Source of the DNA: QNZT01 sp964573205
GTDB taxonomy: Bacteria; Campylobacterota; Campylobacteria; Campylobacterales; QNZT01
Assembly: GCA_964573205.1 (NCBI GenBank)
Contig: CAZNIT010000069.1
Span: 1 to 19,961, forward strand
DNA length: 19,961 bases
Direction: 5' to 3'
The translations under genes were made by a program, and so were the position numbers. Shown here piece by piece: positions 6,824 through 14,287 of this stretch (position 1 is its first letter; each line of letters starts with the position of its first letter). Below the pieces are notes generated by a model. That model made no database searches and had not been told where the DNA came from. It saw nothing but the letters and a program-made list of their open reading frames with translations.

Positions 6824-7711
6824 GTGACGCTAAAAGAGTTGGAGCTTTTTTATTATTTGTGTGATAACTCTCATATTTCTCAATTGGCTGAAAAGTTGCG
6901 GATGAGTCAGTCCGCGATCTCTTTGGCGATTAAATCTTTAGAGAAAAAATTGCAAGAGCCTCTATTTGATCGAATAGGCAAGAAATTGATCTTAAACGAG
7001 AGAGGAAGAATTTTCAAAGAGAAGACTTACAACCATTTTTTAGCGCTTAAAGACGCCGAAAATCTCTTTAAAAAAGATAAGGTCTCGGGAATTTTACGGA
7101 TAGCATCGAGTAAAACGATAGGAGATTTCGTTATTCCTCAGATAATATTCGACTTTTTAACAAACTTCCCTAATACCAAAATCATAAAAGATATTCAAAA
7201 CTCATCCGAAATCGTCTCGTTGGTCTTAAGCGGTAAAATCGATATAGGTTTTATAGAATCGCAATCTCTCGAGCTAAATCTAATAAAAGAAGAGGTCGCA
7301 AGCGATAGACTCATAGTGGTAAGCGGCGATAAAAAACTTTCGCAAAAAGAGTTTTATATAGATCAACTCTTTTCGAAAAAATGGCTTTTAAGAGAGAGCG
7401 GATCAGGAACTAGAGAACTGTTTTTAAACGCTCTAGGATCCATATCCAAAGAGCTTGAGATATTTATGGAGTTTAGCGAATTCGAAGAGATGAAAACATT
7501 GCTTGCAAACAATCCCGACGCCCTCTCTTGCGTCTCGAAAATCGTTGTCGAAAAAGAGCTTGAAAGAGAAGAGCTTTTCGAGCTGAAATTAAGAAACATC
7601 TCCCTTGAGAGAAAACTCTACATGATCTATCATAAAGATAAATACAAAAGCGCGCTTTTTGAAGCTTTTGCCTTGTTCGCGAAGAGTAGATTCAGATCTT
7701 ATGATATTTAA
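6824..7711 (+). CDS. LysR-family transcriptional regulator (YeiE-like by position), GTG start
   Basis: A 295-residue LysR regulator. The winged HTH lies at the very N-terminus: TLKELELFYYLCDN, then the recognition helix region RMSQSAISLAIKSLEKKL and FDRIGKKLILNERG. The ligand-binding domain begins near SGILRIASSKTIGDFVIPQ, the usual start of its first strand, and covers the rest. I choose GTG at 6824 because AAGGA lies seven bases upstream, LysR proteins usually begin right at this helix, and the upstream ATG (6794) lies in a TATAAT box without a ribosome site. It is divergent from yeiH, so that gene is the probable target, as with YeiE. The effector could be a sulfur oxyanion such as sulfite (inference from the partner gene only). 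Confidence 0.87.
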   Translation: MTLKELELFYYLCDNSHISQLAEKLRMSQSAISLAIKSLEKKLQEPLFDRIGKKLILNERGRIFKEKTYNHFLALKDAENLFKKDKVSGILRIASSKTIGDFVIPQIIFDFLTNFPNTKIIKDIQNSSEIVSLVLSGKIDIGFIESQSLELNLIKEEVASDRLIVVSGDKKLSQKEFYIDQLFSKKWLLRESGSGTRELFLNALGSISKELEIFMEFSEFEEMKTLLANNPDALSCVSKIVVEKELEREELFELKLRNISLERKLYMIYHKDKYKSALFEAFALFAKSRFRSYDI

Positions 7712-7727
7712 AGTTTGAATGAAAAAA

Positions 7728-8429
7728 TTAAATCTTATTCGATTTTTTTACTCTCTCTAGCGCTTTTTGATAATATTTTTCATCCAATTCGCATCCTATG
7801 AAATTTCTGTTGGTATTTTTTGAGGCTATGGCGGTCGTTCCCGATCCCAAAAAACAATCAAGCACGATATCTCCCTCGTTCGAGTGTTTACGGATGAGCT
7901 CTTCGAAGAGTTTAAGCGGTTTTTGTGTGGGATGGCAGCGATCTTTTCCCTGATAGATGGGATATTCGTAGATTCCGTTGTCATATTTTGAGTGAAATTT
8001 CGGTTTTGATCCTTTTACTGCGGTTACGGCTATCTCTCTTGAGTTTGTCAGATAATTGACCTTGGAGTTTAGCGGAACGGGATTTGTTTTTATCCACTCT
8101 ATGAAACGAAGCTGTTTAAATCCGGCTTTTTCGAGCATTTTTGCCAACGGAGTGATTTTCCACAGATCATAAAAGATGATTACGGTCGCTCCTGTTTTTG
8201 CGACTCTGTAAAACTCTTTTATAGCGATATCAAGTCCGGCAAAATCATAATCCCACTCACCAAAATCCATAGATACGGCGAATCGTTCCACCCCGTTTAC
8301 TACGGATGAAAACCCGGTAGTACGCGATATCTCATACGGCGGATCGATCAAAACGAGATCTACGCTTTGATCTTCGACCTCTTTTAAAAACTCGAAACAG
8401 TCGAGGTTTTTTATATCTATCTTATACAT
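7728..8429 (-). CDS. Orphan DNA methyltransferase (DPPY, beta-class order)
   Basis: A 233-residue S-adenosylmethionine-dependent DNA methyltransferase. The catalytic motif IV is DPPY (residues 29-32), typical of N6-adenine enzymes; the cofactor motif I FLGSGT (193-198) comes near the C-terminus. That order, IV before I, defines the beta group, which includes CcrM and HinfI-type enzymes. The region between should hold target recognition; the target site cannot be read. The protein is short for the group (CcrM about 360). No restriction endonuclease gene lies beside it, so it looks solitary, and a regulatory or phase-type role is possible. Its stop converges on lysR. Directly before the ATG there is no ribosome site but an extended -10 box (8437-8445), suggesting a leaderless mRNA. 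It follows tolC on the same strand after 18 bases. Confidence 0.9.
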   Translation of the reverse strand: MYKIDIKNLDCFEFLKEVEDQSVDLVLIDPPYEISRTTGFSSVVNGVERFAVSMDFGEWDYDFAGLDIAIKEFYRVAKTGATVIIFYDLWKITPLAKMLEKAGFKQLRFIEWIKTNPVPLNSKVNYLTNSREIAVTAVKGSKPKFHSKYDNGIYEYPIYQGKDRCHPTQKPLKLFEELIRKHSNEGDIVLDCFLGSGTTAIASKNTNRNFIGCELDEKYYQKALERVKKSNKI

Positions 8430-8436
8430 AAAAAAG

Positions 8437-8445
8437 ATTATAGCA
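8437..8445 (-). promoter_or_regulatory. Extended -10 promoter of the methyltransferase gene, leaderless geometry
   Basis: On the minus strand TGC followed by TATAAT forms an extended -10 element. Its last base lies seven bases before the A of the ATG, so the normal start point falls on the start codon itself. No -35 match is evident, as allowed for extended -10 promoters. It lies just after the tolC stop codon. Confidence 0.55.
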
Positions 8446-8447
8446 GG

Positions 8448-9743
8448 TTAATGTAAAAGAGCCGTTTTTTCAAACATAGAGAGTGAACTCTCAAGAAGAA
8501 TTTTGCACTTTTGTATGAAAATATCCGCTTCTATCTTTTTATATTGGGCTCTGGATTTAGCCAGTGCGGCGACGCTGCGGCTAAGTTCGTCCGCACTTGA
8601 GAGATGGTTTGCAAAGCGTCCTTGCGTAAGTTTGTAATAACTTTTTTGCGCTTTGAGTTGGGCGTTTTTAGCTTCTTTTTGAAGATAAAGAGCTTGTAAT
8701 GTATCGATTTTATTTTTTAGTGAAGTTTTTATCCGTTTTTGATAATCGTTCAAATACAAAATTCTCGCCATCTTTTTAGCTTTTGCCGCATCTATTCGGT
8801 GTTTTGTCTCAAAGCCGTCGAAGATATCGTAGTTAACGACCGCCGCTATATAGCTTTTGTTGGGATTGGTATAGCCGTCTCCGTTTAACTTTAGCGTATC
8901 TCCTTGAAGTTTTAGTGCGCCCGTTAACGCAAGTGAGGGGTAGAGCTTGCTTTTTGTCATTTTTATATCTTCTTCATCCATCTCAAGAAGTTTTTTTATA
9001 ACCAAAATATCTTCTCTTTTTCTAACGGCGGTTGTTAAAAGGCGCTTGGCGGAGGGGAGTTTGAAAGAGGGGAGTTTGTCGATATTTTCGATATCGCTTT
9101 CGCAAAGATACGATAGAGTTTGCAAAAGAGTTCGTTTTTGATTTTTTAATGTTTGTAAAGAGGCTGTTATCTCATGCTTTTTTGCTTTTATATTTTCCAG
9201 ATCGCTTGGAGCAAGCAGTCCCGCTTTGAAAAATCCTCGAGCTTTTTCAAGAGATCGTTCGATCGCGGTTTTTGCGTCCTCATTCGCATTTACGGCATAA
9301 TTTATACCGAATATATTTGCGTATAAAGAGGCGATTTTTATATATAAGCGGCGTTTTTCATCTTTTTCTTCAAGTTTCGTTTTTGCGGTATCGAGTTTGG
9401 CTTTTTCGATTTGACCGCTGATAGCGTACCCCGTAAAAATCGGATATGCGATGTTTATTTCGCCCGTATAGTTTGCTTTTTTTCCGACTTGAAATTTCGG
9501 CGGCATACCTTCAAACGGAAGTTTGAAATTCATCGTCGGTTCGTCTTTAAGATAAGCGGCTGTAAGTTTCGCGTCTAAAGTCGGATAGTTTTTGGCTTTT
9601 GAAGCTCTCAAAAGAGCCTCTTTCGCCGTAATTTCATATCTTTTTGCTTTTAGCAAAAGATTGTCGTTGGCAAGTTTTAACAAAGTCGCAAAATCTTCCG
9701 CAAACAAAAAGGCGGGTAGCAGTAGTAAAAAGATTTTTCTCAT
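8448..9743 (-). CDS. tolC: TolC-family outer membrane efflux protein
   Basis: A 431-residue member of the outer membrane factor family, which forms a trimeric barrel and periplasmic tunnel for tripartite exporters. A signal peptide (MRKIFLLLLPAFLFA, cleaved before ED) is followed by two structurally repeated halves. Each has long Ala/Lys/Glu-rich helices and short barrel strands (for example the first-half segment around GEINIAYPIFTGYAISGQIEKAK and its counterpart YIAAVVNYDIFDGFETKHRIDAAK). The start overlaps the emrB stop in ATGA (9740-9743), and AAGGAG lies upstream. It is the last gene of emrA-emrB-tolC. It is the only outer membrane channel in the efflux block, so it may also serve the rightward ABC exporter (inference). 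Confidence 0.93.
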   Translation of the reverse strand: MRKIFLLLLPAFLFAEDFATLLKLANDNLLLKAKRYEITAKEALLRASKAKNYPTLDAKLTAAYLKDEPTMNFKLPFEGMPPKFQVGKKANYTGEINIAYPIFTGYAISGQIEKAKLDTAKTKLEEKDEKRRLYIKIASLYANIFGINYAVNANEDAKTAIERSLEKARGFFKAGLLAPSDLENIKAKKHEITASLQTLKNQKRTLLQTLSYLCESDIENIDKLPSFKLPSAKRLLTTAVRKREDILVIKKLLEMDEEDIKMTKSKLYPSLALTGALKLQGDTLKLNGDGYTNPNKSYIAAVVNYDIFDGFETKHRIDAAKAKKMARILYLNDYQKRIKTSLKNKIDTLQALYLQKEAKNAQLKAQKSYYKLTQGRFANHLSSADELSRSVAALAKSRAQYKKIEADIFIQKCKILLESSLSMFEKTALLH

Positions 9744-11296
9744 GAGGGTATCTCCTTTGTTGAAACGGTTTTGGGTTTGAAGATGAAAAGAAGCGCTACG
9801 AATACGCTGCCGAGAATTCCCCAGTAACCGGCATGCATAAAAGTGTTGTAAAATCCGTAATTGTAACTGATGAAAGTTTCGTAATTTGCAAATATCGCTT
9901 TGGTTTGCTCCCAGCTCAAACCGGCACTGTTTGAAAGAGAGCGTAAAAAGTCGTTTATATATTCATAATTTTGTATTTCGGTCATATTTTGAAAATGCAT
10001 AGCTTTGAAGTATTCCATATTGTTAGTCGCCAAAGCCGTGCCGAAACTACCTCCTACAAATCGAAAATAATCCATCAAGACGATGGCAAGCTCTCCTTTG
10101 TCTGTTGGTGCGCTTTGTAAAAGAAGTACCGTAACGGGTGCGAAAAACATCCCCATGCCTATACCGAAAGGAATGGTAAGAAGCATCGCTTGTGTGAGCG
10201 GAGTATAGTAGTTTAGAGTCGGTAAAAGGGTAATGGATCCCGTGATATATACGGCTGCGGCGATAGCTACCGTTTTTTTCGCTCCTATTTTATCACTTAG
10301 TATTCCCGCTAGCGGAGAGAAGATACCGATAAAAAGCGCAAAAGCGAACACCGCGATTCCGGCATCCATCGTAGGGAGCATTTTGATGCGTTCATAATAT
10401 ACCGGCAGCAGATAGAAGTACTGGTACATCGAAAAGCCGAGTATGAAAAAATAGATCAAGATTCCGTTGGTGAAATCGCTGTTTTTAAAAAGGCTGAAGT
10501 CGATCAAGGTATGTTTTGCGTTTAATTCGCTTAAAGCGTAGAGTAAAAATCCTATAACCGAGAGAAAAAAGAGTGTTCCGATCAGTTCGCTGTGAAACCA
10601 ACCCATCTGCTGACCTTTTGAGAGCATGATCAAAAGCGAGATAGTTGCGAACGAAAGTAGAAAGAAGCTTGTGAAATTAAATTTTAATTTTTCAAACGAG
10701 TGCTCTTTGGGAAGATACAAAAGCGCTGCGACACTAAGCAAAATACCGATGGGCACATTGATAAAAAAGACCATTCTCCAGTTATAATACTCCGTAAGAT
10801 ATCCTCCCACCGTAGGACCCAAAGCCGGAGCGAAACTAACTCCAAGCGCAAAGATTCCCATCGCCAGCCCCTGTTTGTTCGGTGGGAAGAAGGAAAATAT
10901 CATGATATGGCTGGTTACCATGATCAACGCTTCCCCAACTCCTTGAACAACTCGTGCGACGATAATGGTTCCAAGATCGTTTGAAATTCCGCAAAAGAGA
11001 GAGGCGGTGGAAAATAGTACCACGCCGAGAATAAAGACGGTTTTTGATCCGAATCGCTTGATAAGATACTCCGTTACCAAAAGAGCGATCGCCGCAGATA
11101 CCATATATGAAGTGATGATCCACTGCACACCGTACAGATCGCTCGAGAGAGGTCCCGTGAGTTTCGGAACGATTACATCGACTACCGTGGTATCGAGTAT
11201 CGCCATAAAAGCTCCGAGCATGACTATAAAAGTATAAACCGCTCTCTCTTTTGAAGTTATCTCCCAAGGTTTTTTTAACGGTTTTTGAACGGGCAT
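9740..11296 (-). CDS. emrB: EmrB-like MFS multidrug exporter, DHA2 (14-TM) family
   Basis: A 518-residue inner-membrane proton antiporter, matching E. coli EmrB in length (512). The first membrane helix contains LDTTVVDVIVP, the DHA2 D1-type motif. The fifth helix carries the antiporter motif C, ALGPTVGGYLTEYYNWRMVF, and a motif-A-like loop lies between helices 2 and 3 (YLIKRFGSKTVF). About 14 membrane segments are visible. With EmrA and TolC it would form a tripartite pump expelling hydrophobic toxic compounds; the substrates are unknown. Three bases separate it from the upstream emrA stop, and it overlaps tolC by four bases, so all three are made together. Confidence 0.93.
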   Translation of the reverse strand: MPVQKPLKKPWEITSKERAVYTFIVMLGAFMAILDTTVVDVIVPKLTGPLSSDLYGVQWIITSYMVSAAIALLVTEYLIKRFGSKTVFILGVVLFSTASLFCGISNDLGTIIVARVVQGVGEALIMVTSHIMIFSFFPPNKQGLAMGIFALGVSFAPALGPTVGGYLTEYYNWRMVFFINVPIGILLSVAALLYLPKEHSFEKLKFNFTSFFLLSFATISLLIMLSKGQQMGWFHSELIGTLFFLSVIGFLLYALSELNAKHTLIDFSLFKNSDFTNGILIYFFILGFSMYQYFYLLPVYYERIKMLPTMDAGIAVFAFALFIGIFSPLAGILSDKIGAKKTVAIAAAVYITGSITLLPTLNYYTPLTQAMLLTIPFGIGMGMFFAPVTVLLLQSAPTDKGELAIVLMDYFRFVGGSFGTALATNNMEYFKAMHFQNMTEIQNYEYINDFLRSLSNSAGLSWEQTKAIFANYETFISYNYGFYNTFMHAGYWGILGSVFVALLFIFKPKTVSTKEIPS

Positions 11297-11299
11297 GGA

Positions 11300-12424
11300 T
11301 TATCTTCTCTCAATCGCCACGGTTGCACCCATCCCGATATAGACTTTATCGAGTATATCTTTGGGTTCTTTGAAATCTATACGAACGACAAAGCGCTGAT
11401 CTAGCTTGGTAAACTCTCCGCTGGCTATGTCTCTTGGAACTAGAGAAAATGTGGAAGCTGAAGTGGGGAGTATGCTCTTGATTACCCCTTTTAACTTTTT
11501 TTCATTCAAGGCTTGGGTGGTGATCGTGACATGGTTTCCGACGGCTACGCCGTTTAATTTTTTCTCAGAAAGCAATACTTCTACATGTTTGTTTTTCGTA
11601 TCGACAAGGGAGTAAACGGGAGTGCCTTTGGAGATAACACGGGAGTCGTTGATATATTTTTTCGCGATCACTCCCGATACGGGGCTTTTTAGAGTACAGT
11701 AGGAAATTTCGTTTTTTACGGCTTCAAGACTTTTTTCGGAGGCTTTGATCCGCTCTTTTTGCGCTTTTATCAAAAGGTCGAGCTCTTTTGTTTGTAATAA
11801 TTCGAGTTCGCTTATCTTGTGAGACGACTTTACATTTTCTTTTGATTTTGAAAAAGAGAGCAGCTCTTTTTGTGAAGCGTTTATCTGATCTTTTAGAGAT
11901 TGAAATTGTGTTTGTATCTTTTCAAAATCGGCTTTGGAGATTAGATTTTGTTTTAAGAGTTTTTGATATCTTTTTTTATCTCTTGAAAGTTTTGCGAGTT
12001 TTGTTTTTGCGGCTTTAATTTTGTATTTTAGCGCTTTTAGCTTCTCGTCGCTTATGCCTATGCTGTTTTCGGAAATATCGGTTTTTATGCCAAGCTCTTT
12101 GAAAATTCTCTCTCTTTTGTGCAAAAGCGCTTCGAGATTTGCTTTTGAAGCGTTTATGGAGTGAATGAGTCTCTCTTTTGTAAGTATCAAATCGGTCGGA
12201 TCTATTGTCGCCAAAGTCGTATCGGTTTCTACTTTGTCTCCTTCGTTAAAAAACATTTTGTCTATTTTCCCGCCTACTTTGAAGCCGAGGGTATAAATAG
12301 AGTCGCTTTTGACAAAAGCCGCGTCGCTGACCGCATTGTTGTGACGATAACTGAGATACTCGTAGAGCATATAGACAAATCCCAGCGTTAAAATTAAAAG
12401 TATGACGGAACCGGTTTTTTTCAT
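11300..12424 (-). CDS. emrA: EmrA/HlyD-family membrane fusion protein
   Basis: A 374-residue periplasmic adaptor linking EmrB to TolC. One N-terminal membrane anchor (about residues 6-25) is followed by the first half of the lipoyl-like domain (GFKVGGKIDKMFFNEGDKV, about 48-66). A long Lys/Glu-rich coiled-coil hairpin (about 80-240) follows, then the second lipoyl half (SYCTLKSPVSGVIAKKYI) and a beta-barrel domain. A strong GGAGGAGAG ribosome site directly precedes the ATG. It is the first gene of the leftward operon and is divergent from tetR; its probable -10 box lies inside the 17-bp palindrome 12463-12479, so it should be repressed by that TetR. Confidence 0.92.
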   Translation of the reverse strand: MKKTGSVILLILTLGFVYMLYEYLSYRHNNAVSDAAFVKSDSIYTLGFKVGGKIDKMFFNEGDKVETDTTLATIDPTDLILTKERLIHSINASKANLEALLHKRERIFKELGIKTDISENSIGISDEKLKALKYKIKAAKTKLAKLSRDKKRYQKLLKQNLISKADFEKIQTQFQSLKDQINASQKELLSFSKSKENVKSSHKISELELLQTKELDLLIKAQKERIKASEKSLEAVKNEISYCTLKSPVSGVIAKKYINDSRVISKGTPVYSLVDTKNKHVEVLLSEKKLNGVAVGNHVTITTQALNEKKLKGVIKSILPTSASTFSLVPRDIASGEFTKLDQRFVVRIDFKEPKDILDKVYIGMGATVAIERR

Positions 12425-12462
12425 CTCTCCTCCGGTATATGGAAAAATTTATTAAAAATAAT

Positions 12463-12479
12463 AGTGAATTATATTCACT
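12463..12479. promoter_or_regulatory. 17-bp perfect palindrome: likely TetR operator
   Basis: AGTGAAT (12463-12469) and ATTCACT (12473-12479) are exact inverted arms around TAT, in the 104-base region between emrA and tetR. TetR-family operators are commonly palindromes of about 15-20 bp in exactly this position. On the minus strand the palindrome contains TATAAT (12468-12473), a full -10 box for emrA, so binding would block that promoter directly. Confidence 0.7.
12468..12473 (-). promoter_or_regulatory. -10 box of the emrA-emrB-tolC operon
   Basis: TATAAT on the minus strand, centred in the palindrome. A start near 12461 would give a leader of about 37 bases ending in the GGAGGAGAG ribosome site. 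No strong -35 is seen. Confidence 0.55.
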
Positions 12480-12489
12480 TTTTTATAAA

Positions 12490-12517
12490 TTGATTCTGAA
12501 TTAAGTAACACTATTCT
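12490..12517 (+). promoter_or_regulatory. Possible promoter of tetR and the ABC exporter operon
   Basis: TTGATT (12490-12495), a 16-base spacer and TATTCT (12512-12517). An alternative -10 is TAAAAT (12517-12522). In either case transcription would begin within about five bases of, or at, the tetR ATG. The -35 lies about ten bases to the right of the palindrome, close enough for autoregulation. Confidence 0.4.
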
Positions 12518-12528
12518 AAAATACTCTC

Positions 12529-13119
12529 ATGAAAAAGATAATGCAAAAAAAGGTAAAAGAGCTAAAACGCTCTTTAATACTCAGCGAAGCGGCGGAGTAT
12601 TTCGAAGAGGTCGGTTTTGAGGCGGTTACGATGGCGGAGCTTGCTAGAAAATGCGGTATATCAGTAGGTGCGCTCTATAAACTTTTTGAGTCGAAAGACG
12701 CTCTTTTTTATGCTTATGTAGAGCATCAGATAAATCAGCTTTACGAGGAGATCGTACAAAGGTGCAAACATACAAAAAGCCCTGAAGAGAAGCTTCGGAT
12801 CGTAGCCGAGCTCAAATTCGAGGCTTTTTGCTCCAAATCGAAACTCATATTCGACCCCATAGCCGGCGATCCTCTCTTTTTTACGAAACTAAGCCTTAGC
12901 AAAAAAAATCCCGCTCAGATTATCTACGACTACACGGCGCAGCTGTTTGAAGAGCTGAAAAAAAAGCGCTCTTTAAAAATTACCGATTCAATGCTGCTTT
13001 CATATCTTTTTCATAATTTCCTGCTGGGTTTCATAGAGCATTGGCTGCATTTAGGCGGAGATCTGAAGCAGCGCAACAAAACGACTCTCGAGATGTTTTT
13101 AAGAGGGGTGGAGGTATAG
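12529..13119 (+). CDS. TetR-family repressor (CecR-like by context)
   Basis: A 196-residue TetR regulator. The N-terminal HTH is clear: TMAELARKCGISVGALYKLF (residues 34-53), followed by the usual K-D-A-L-F at the end of helix 4. The remaining 140 residues are the variable ligand and dimer domain. It is the first gene of a rightward operon tetR-ybhG-ybhF-ybhS-ybhR, the same order as cecR-ybhGFSR in E. coli, and is divergent from emrA-emrB-tolC. It probably represses both operons through the palindrome at 12463-12479 and is released by a pump substrate (inference). No ribosome site precedes the ATG, and the predicted transcription start is at or a few bases from it, so initiation may be leaderless. 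Two bases separate its stop from the next GTG. Confidence 0.9.
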   Translation: MKKIMQKKVKELKRSLILSEAAEYFEEVGFEAVTMAELARKCGISVGALYKLFESKDALFYAYVEHQINQLYEEIVQRCKHTKSPEEKLRIVAELKFEAFCSKSKLIFDPIAGDPLFFTKLSLSKKNPAQIIYDYTAQLFEELKKKRSLKITDSMLLSYLFHNFLLGFIEHWLHLGGDLKQRNKTTLEMFLRGVEV

Positions 13120-13121
13120 AG

Positions 13122-14279
13122 GTGAATTATCTGAAAAAATATTGGGTGGGAGTGTTTCTCGTTTTTTTGGTGAGCGTGGCGTCGATTATGATCTATAACA
13201 AGCTTCATGAAAAAAAACTGCCTGAAAATCTCATTATGGGAAGCGGGCGTATAGACGGCGATCTTATAAATATAAGCAGTAAATATCCCGGACGCATAGA
13301 AAAATTGTTAGTAGATGAAGGAGATAAAGTCTCAAAAAAGACTCTTCTTGCAATTATCGGCAGCAAGGAGTATAAAGCAAAAGCGACCGTTTTGCAGGCA
13401 AGGATCGATGCGGCGAAAAAAGAGCTCTCTTCTAAAAGAAAAGAGTTCTCCATTGCGCTAAAAACCGTTCCTCTTGCGTTGAGCAAAGCCGATGCCGGAT
13501 ATAAAAGCGCTCTCGCGCAAAAAAGAGCGCTTGAAGAGAATATAGACTCTTTAAAAAATCTGCTTCGACAAGATCAAAAAGATCTTAAAAGAGTGCGTAG
13601 TTTGTATGAGCAGAAGTTGATACAAAAACATCAAGTCGAACTCGCAAATTTAAAATACCGAACCGATAACGATAAATTACAAGCTCTCTTATATCAAAAG
13701 GAGCAGTTGATACAAGCGCTGAATGTCGCAAAAATCGCACAAAAAGAGGCAAAGGCTATGCAGGGAAAATTAGCCGCTTTAAAAGACGGTATCGCTGCTT
13801 TAGAGGAGAATGTCAAGGCTCTTATAGCTACAAAGGCTGAGGTAGATGTTGTTTTGAAAGAGTTGAATCTTTACTCTCCCGTTGACGGTTATGTAGTACA
13901 AAAGATAGCAAACGCATCAGAGGTTATAGGTGTCGGTATGCCTGTTATAATACTCACGGATCCCAAAACTATGTATCTGAAACTTTTTATAGATACCGTC
14001 GAAAACGGTAAAATCAAAATAGGCGATAAAGCCGTAATCTTTTTAGATGCATATCCGAACAAACCGATAGCTTCGCGTGTAGTATCTATAGCCCAAAAGG
14101 CGGAATTTACGCCAAAAGAGGTGAGTGTCAGAAATGATCGCATACAGCGGGTGTTTGCTATACATCTTAAGCCTCTTGTTTTGCAACCTTTGCTAAAACC
14201 GGGAATTCCTGCGATCGGCGTTATATCGACGGATGGGAAAAATCTGCCCGATTCACTAAAACAGTTGCCGCCCTTGTAG
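13122..14279 (+). CDS. ybhG: YbhG-like HlyD-family membrane fusion protein, GTG start
   Basis: A 385-residue periplasmic adaptor. There is one N-terminal membrane anchor (about 7-25), the first lipoyl half (YPGRIEKLLVDEGDKV), a long coiled-coil hairpin, a second lipoyl half (LNLYSPVDGYVVQKI) and a beta-barrel. The segment AQKAEFTPKEVSVRNDR is typical of YbhG-like adaptors of ABC exporters. The start is GTG at 13122, with GGAGG (13110-13114) seven bases ahead, two bases after the tetR stop. The longer open frame from TTG at 13041 lies inside tetR and has an arginine-rich, non-membrane extension, so it is rejected. It should connect the ABC permeases to an outer membrane channel, plausibly the TolC of this block. 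Confidence 0.9.
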   Translation: MNYLKKYWVGVFLVFLVSVASIMIYNKLHEKKLPENLIMGSGRIDGDLINISSKYPGRIEKLLVDEGDKVSKKTLLAIIGSKEYKAKATVLQARIDAAKKELSSKRKEFSIALKTVPLALSKADAGYKSALAQKRALEENIDSLKNLLRQDQKDLKRVRSLYEQKLIQKHQVELANLKYRTDNDKLQALLYQKEQLIQALNVAKIAQKEAKAMQGKLAALKDGIAALEENVKALIATKAEVDVVLKELNLYSPVDGYVVQKIANASEVIGVGMPVIILTDPKTMYLKLFIDTVENGKIKIGDKAVIFLDAYPNKPIASRVVSIAQKAEFTPKEVSVRNDRIQRVFAIHLKPLVLQPLLKPGIPAIGVISTDGKNLPDSLKQLPPL

Positions 14280-14287
14280 CAAATGTC

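Noticed and set aside
7728..8429. Restriction-modification system
   Set aside because: Only a methyltransferase is present; the neighbours are a LysR regulator and a TolC, with no nuclease or specificity subunit.
10700..11267. Open frames overlapping emrB in other frames
   Set aside because: They have basic, low-complexity translations with no recognisable domains and are explained by the emrB reading frame.
13041..13121. TTG 13041 as start of the ybhG-like gene
   Set aside because: It lies inside tetR in another frame, and GTG 13122 has a strong GGAGG site and the expected membrane anchor.
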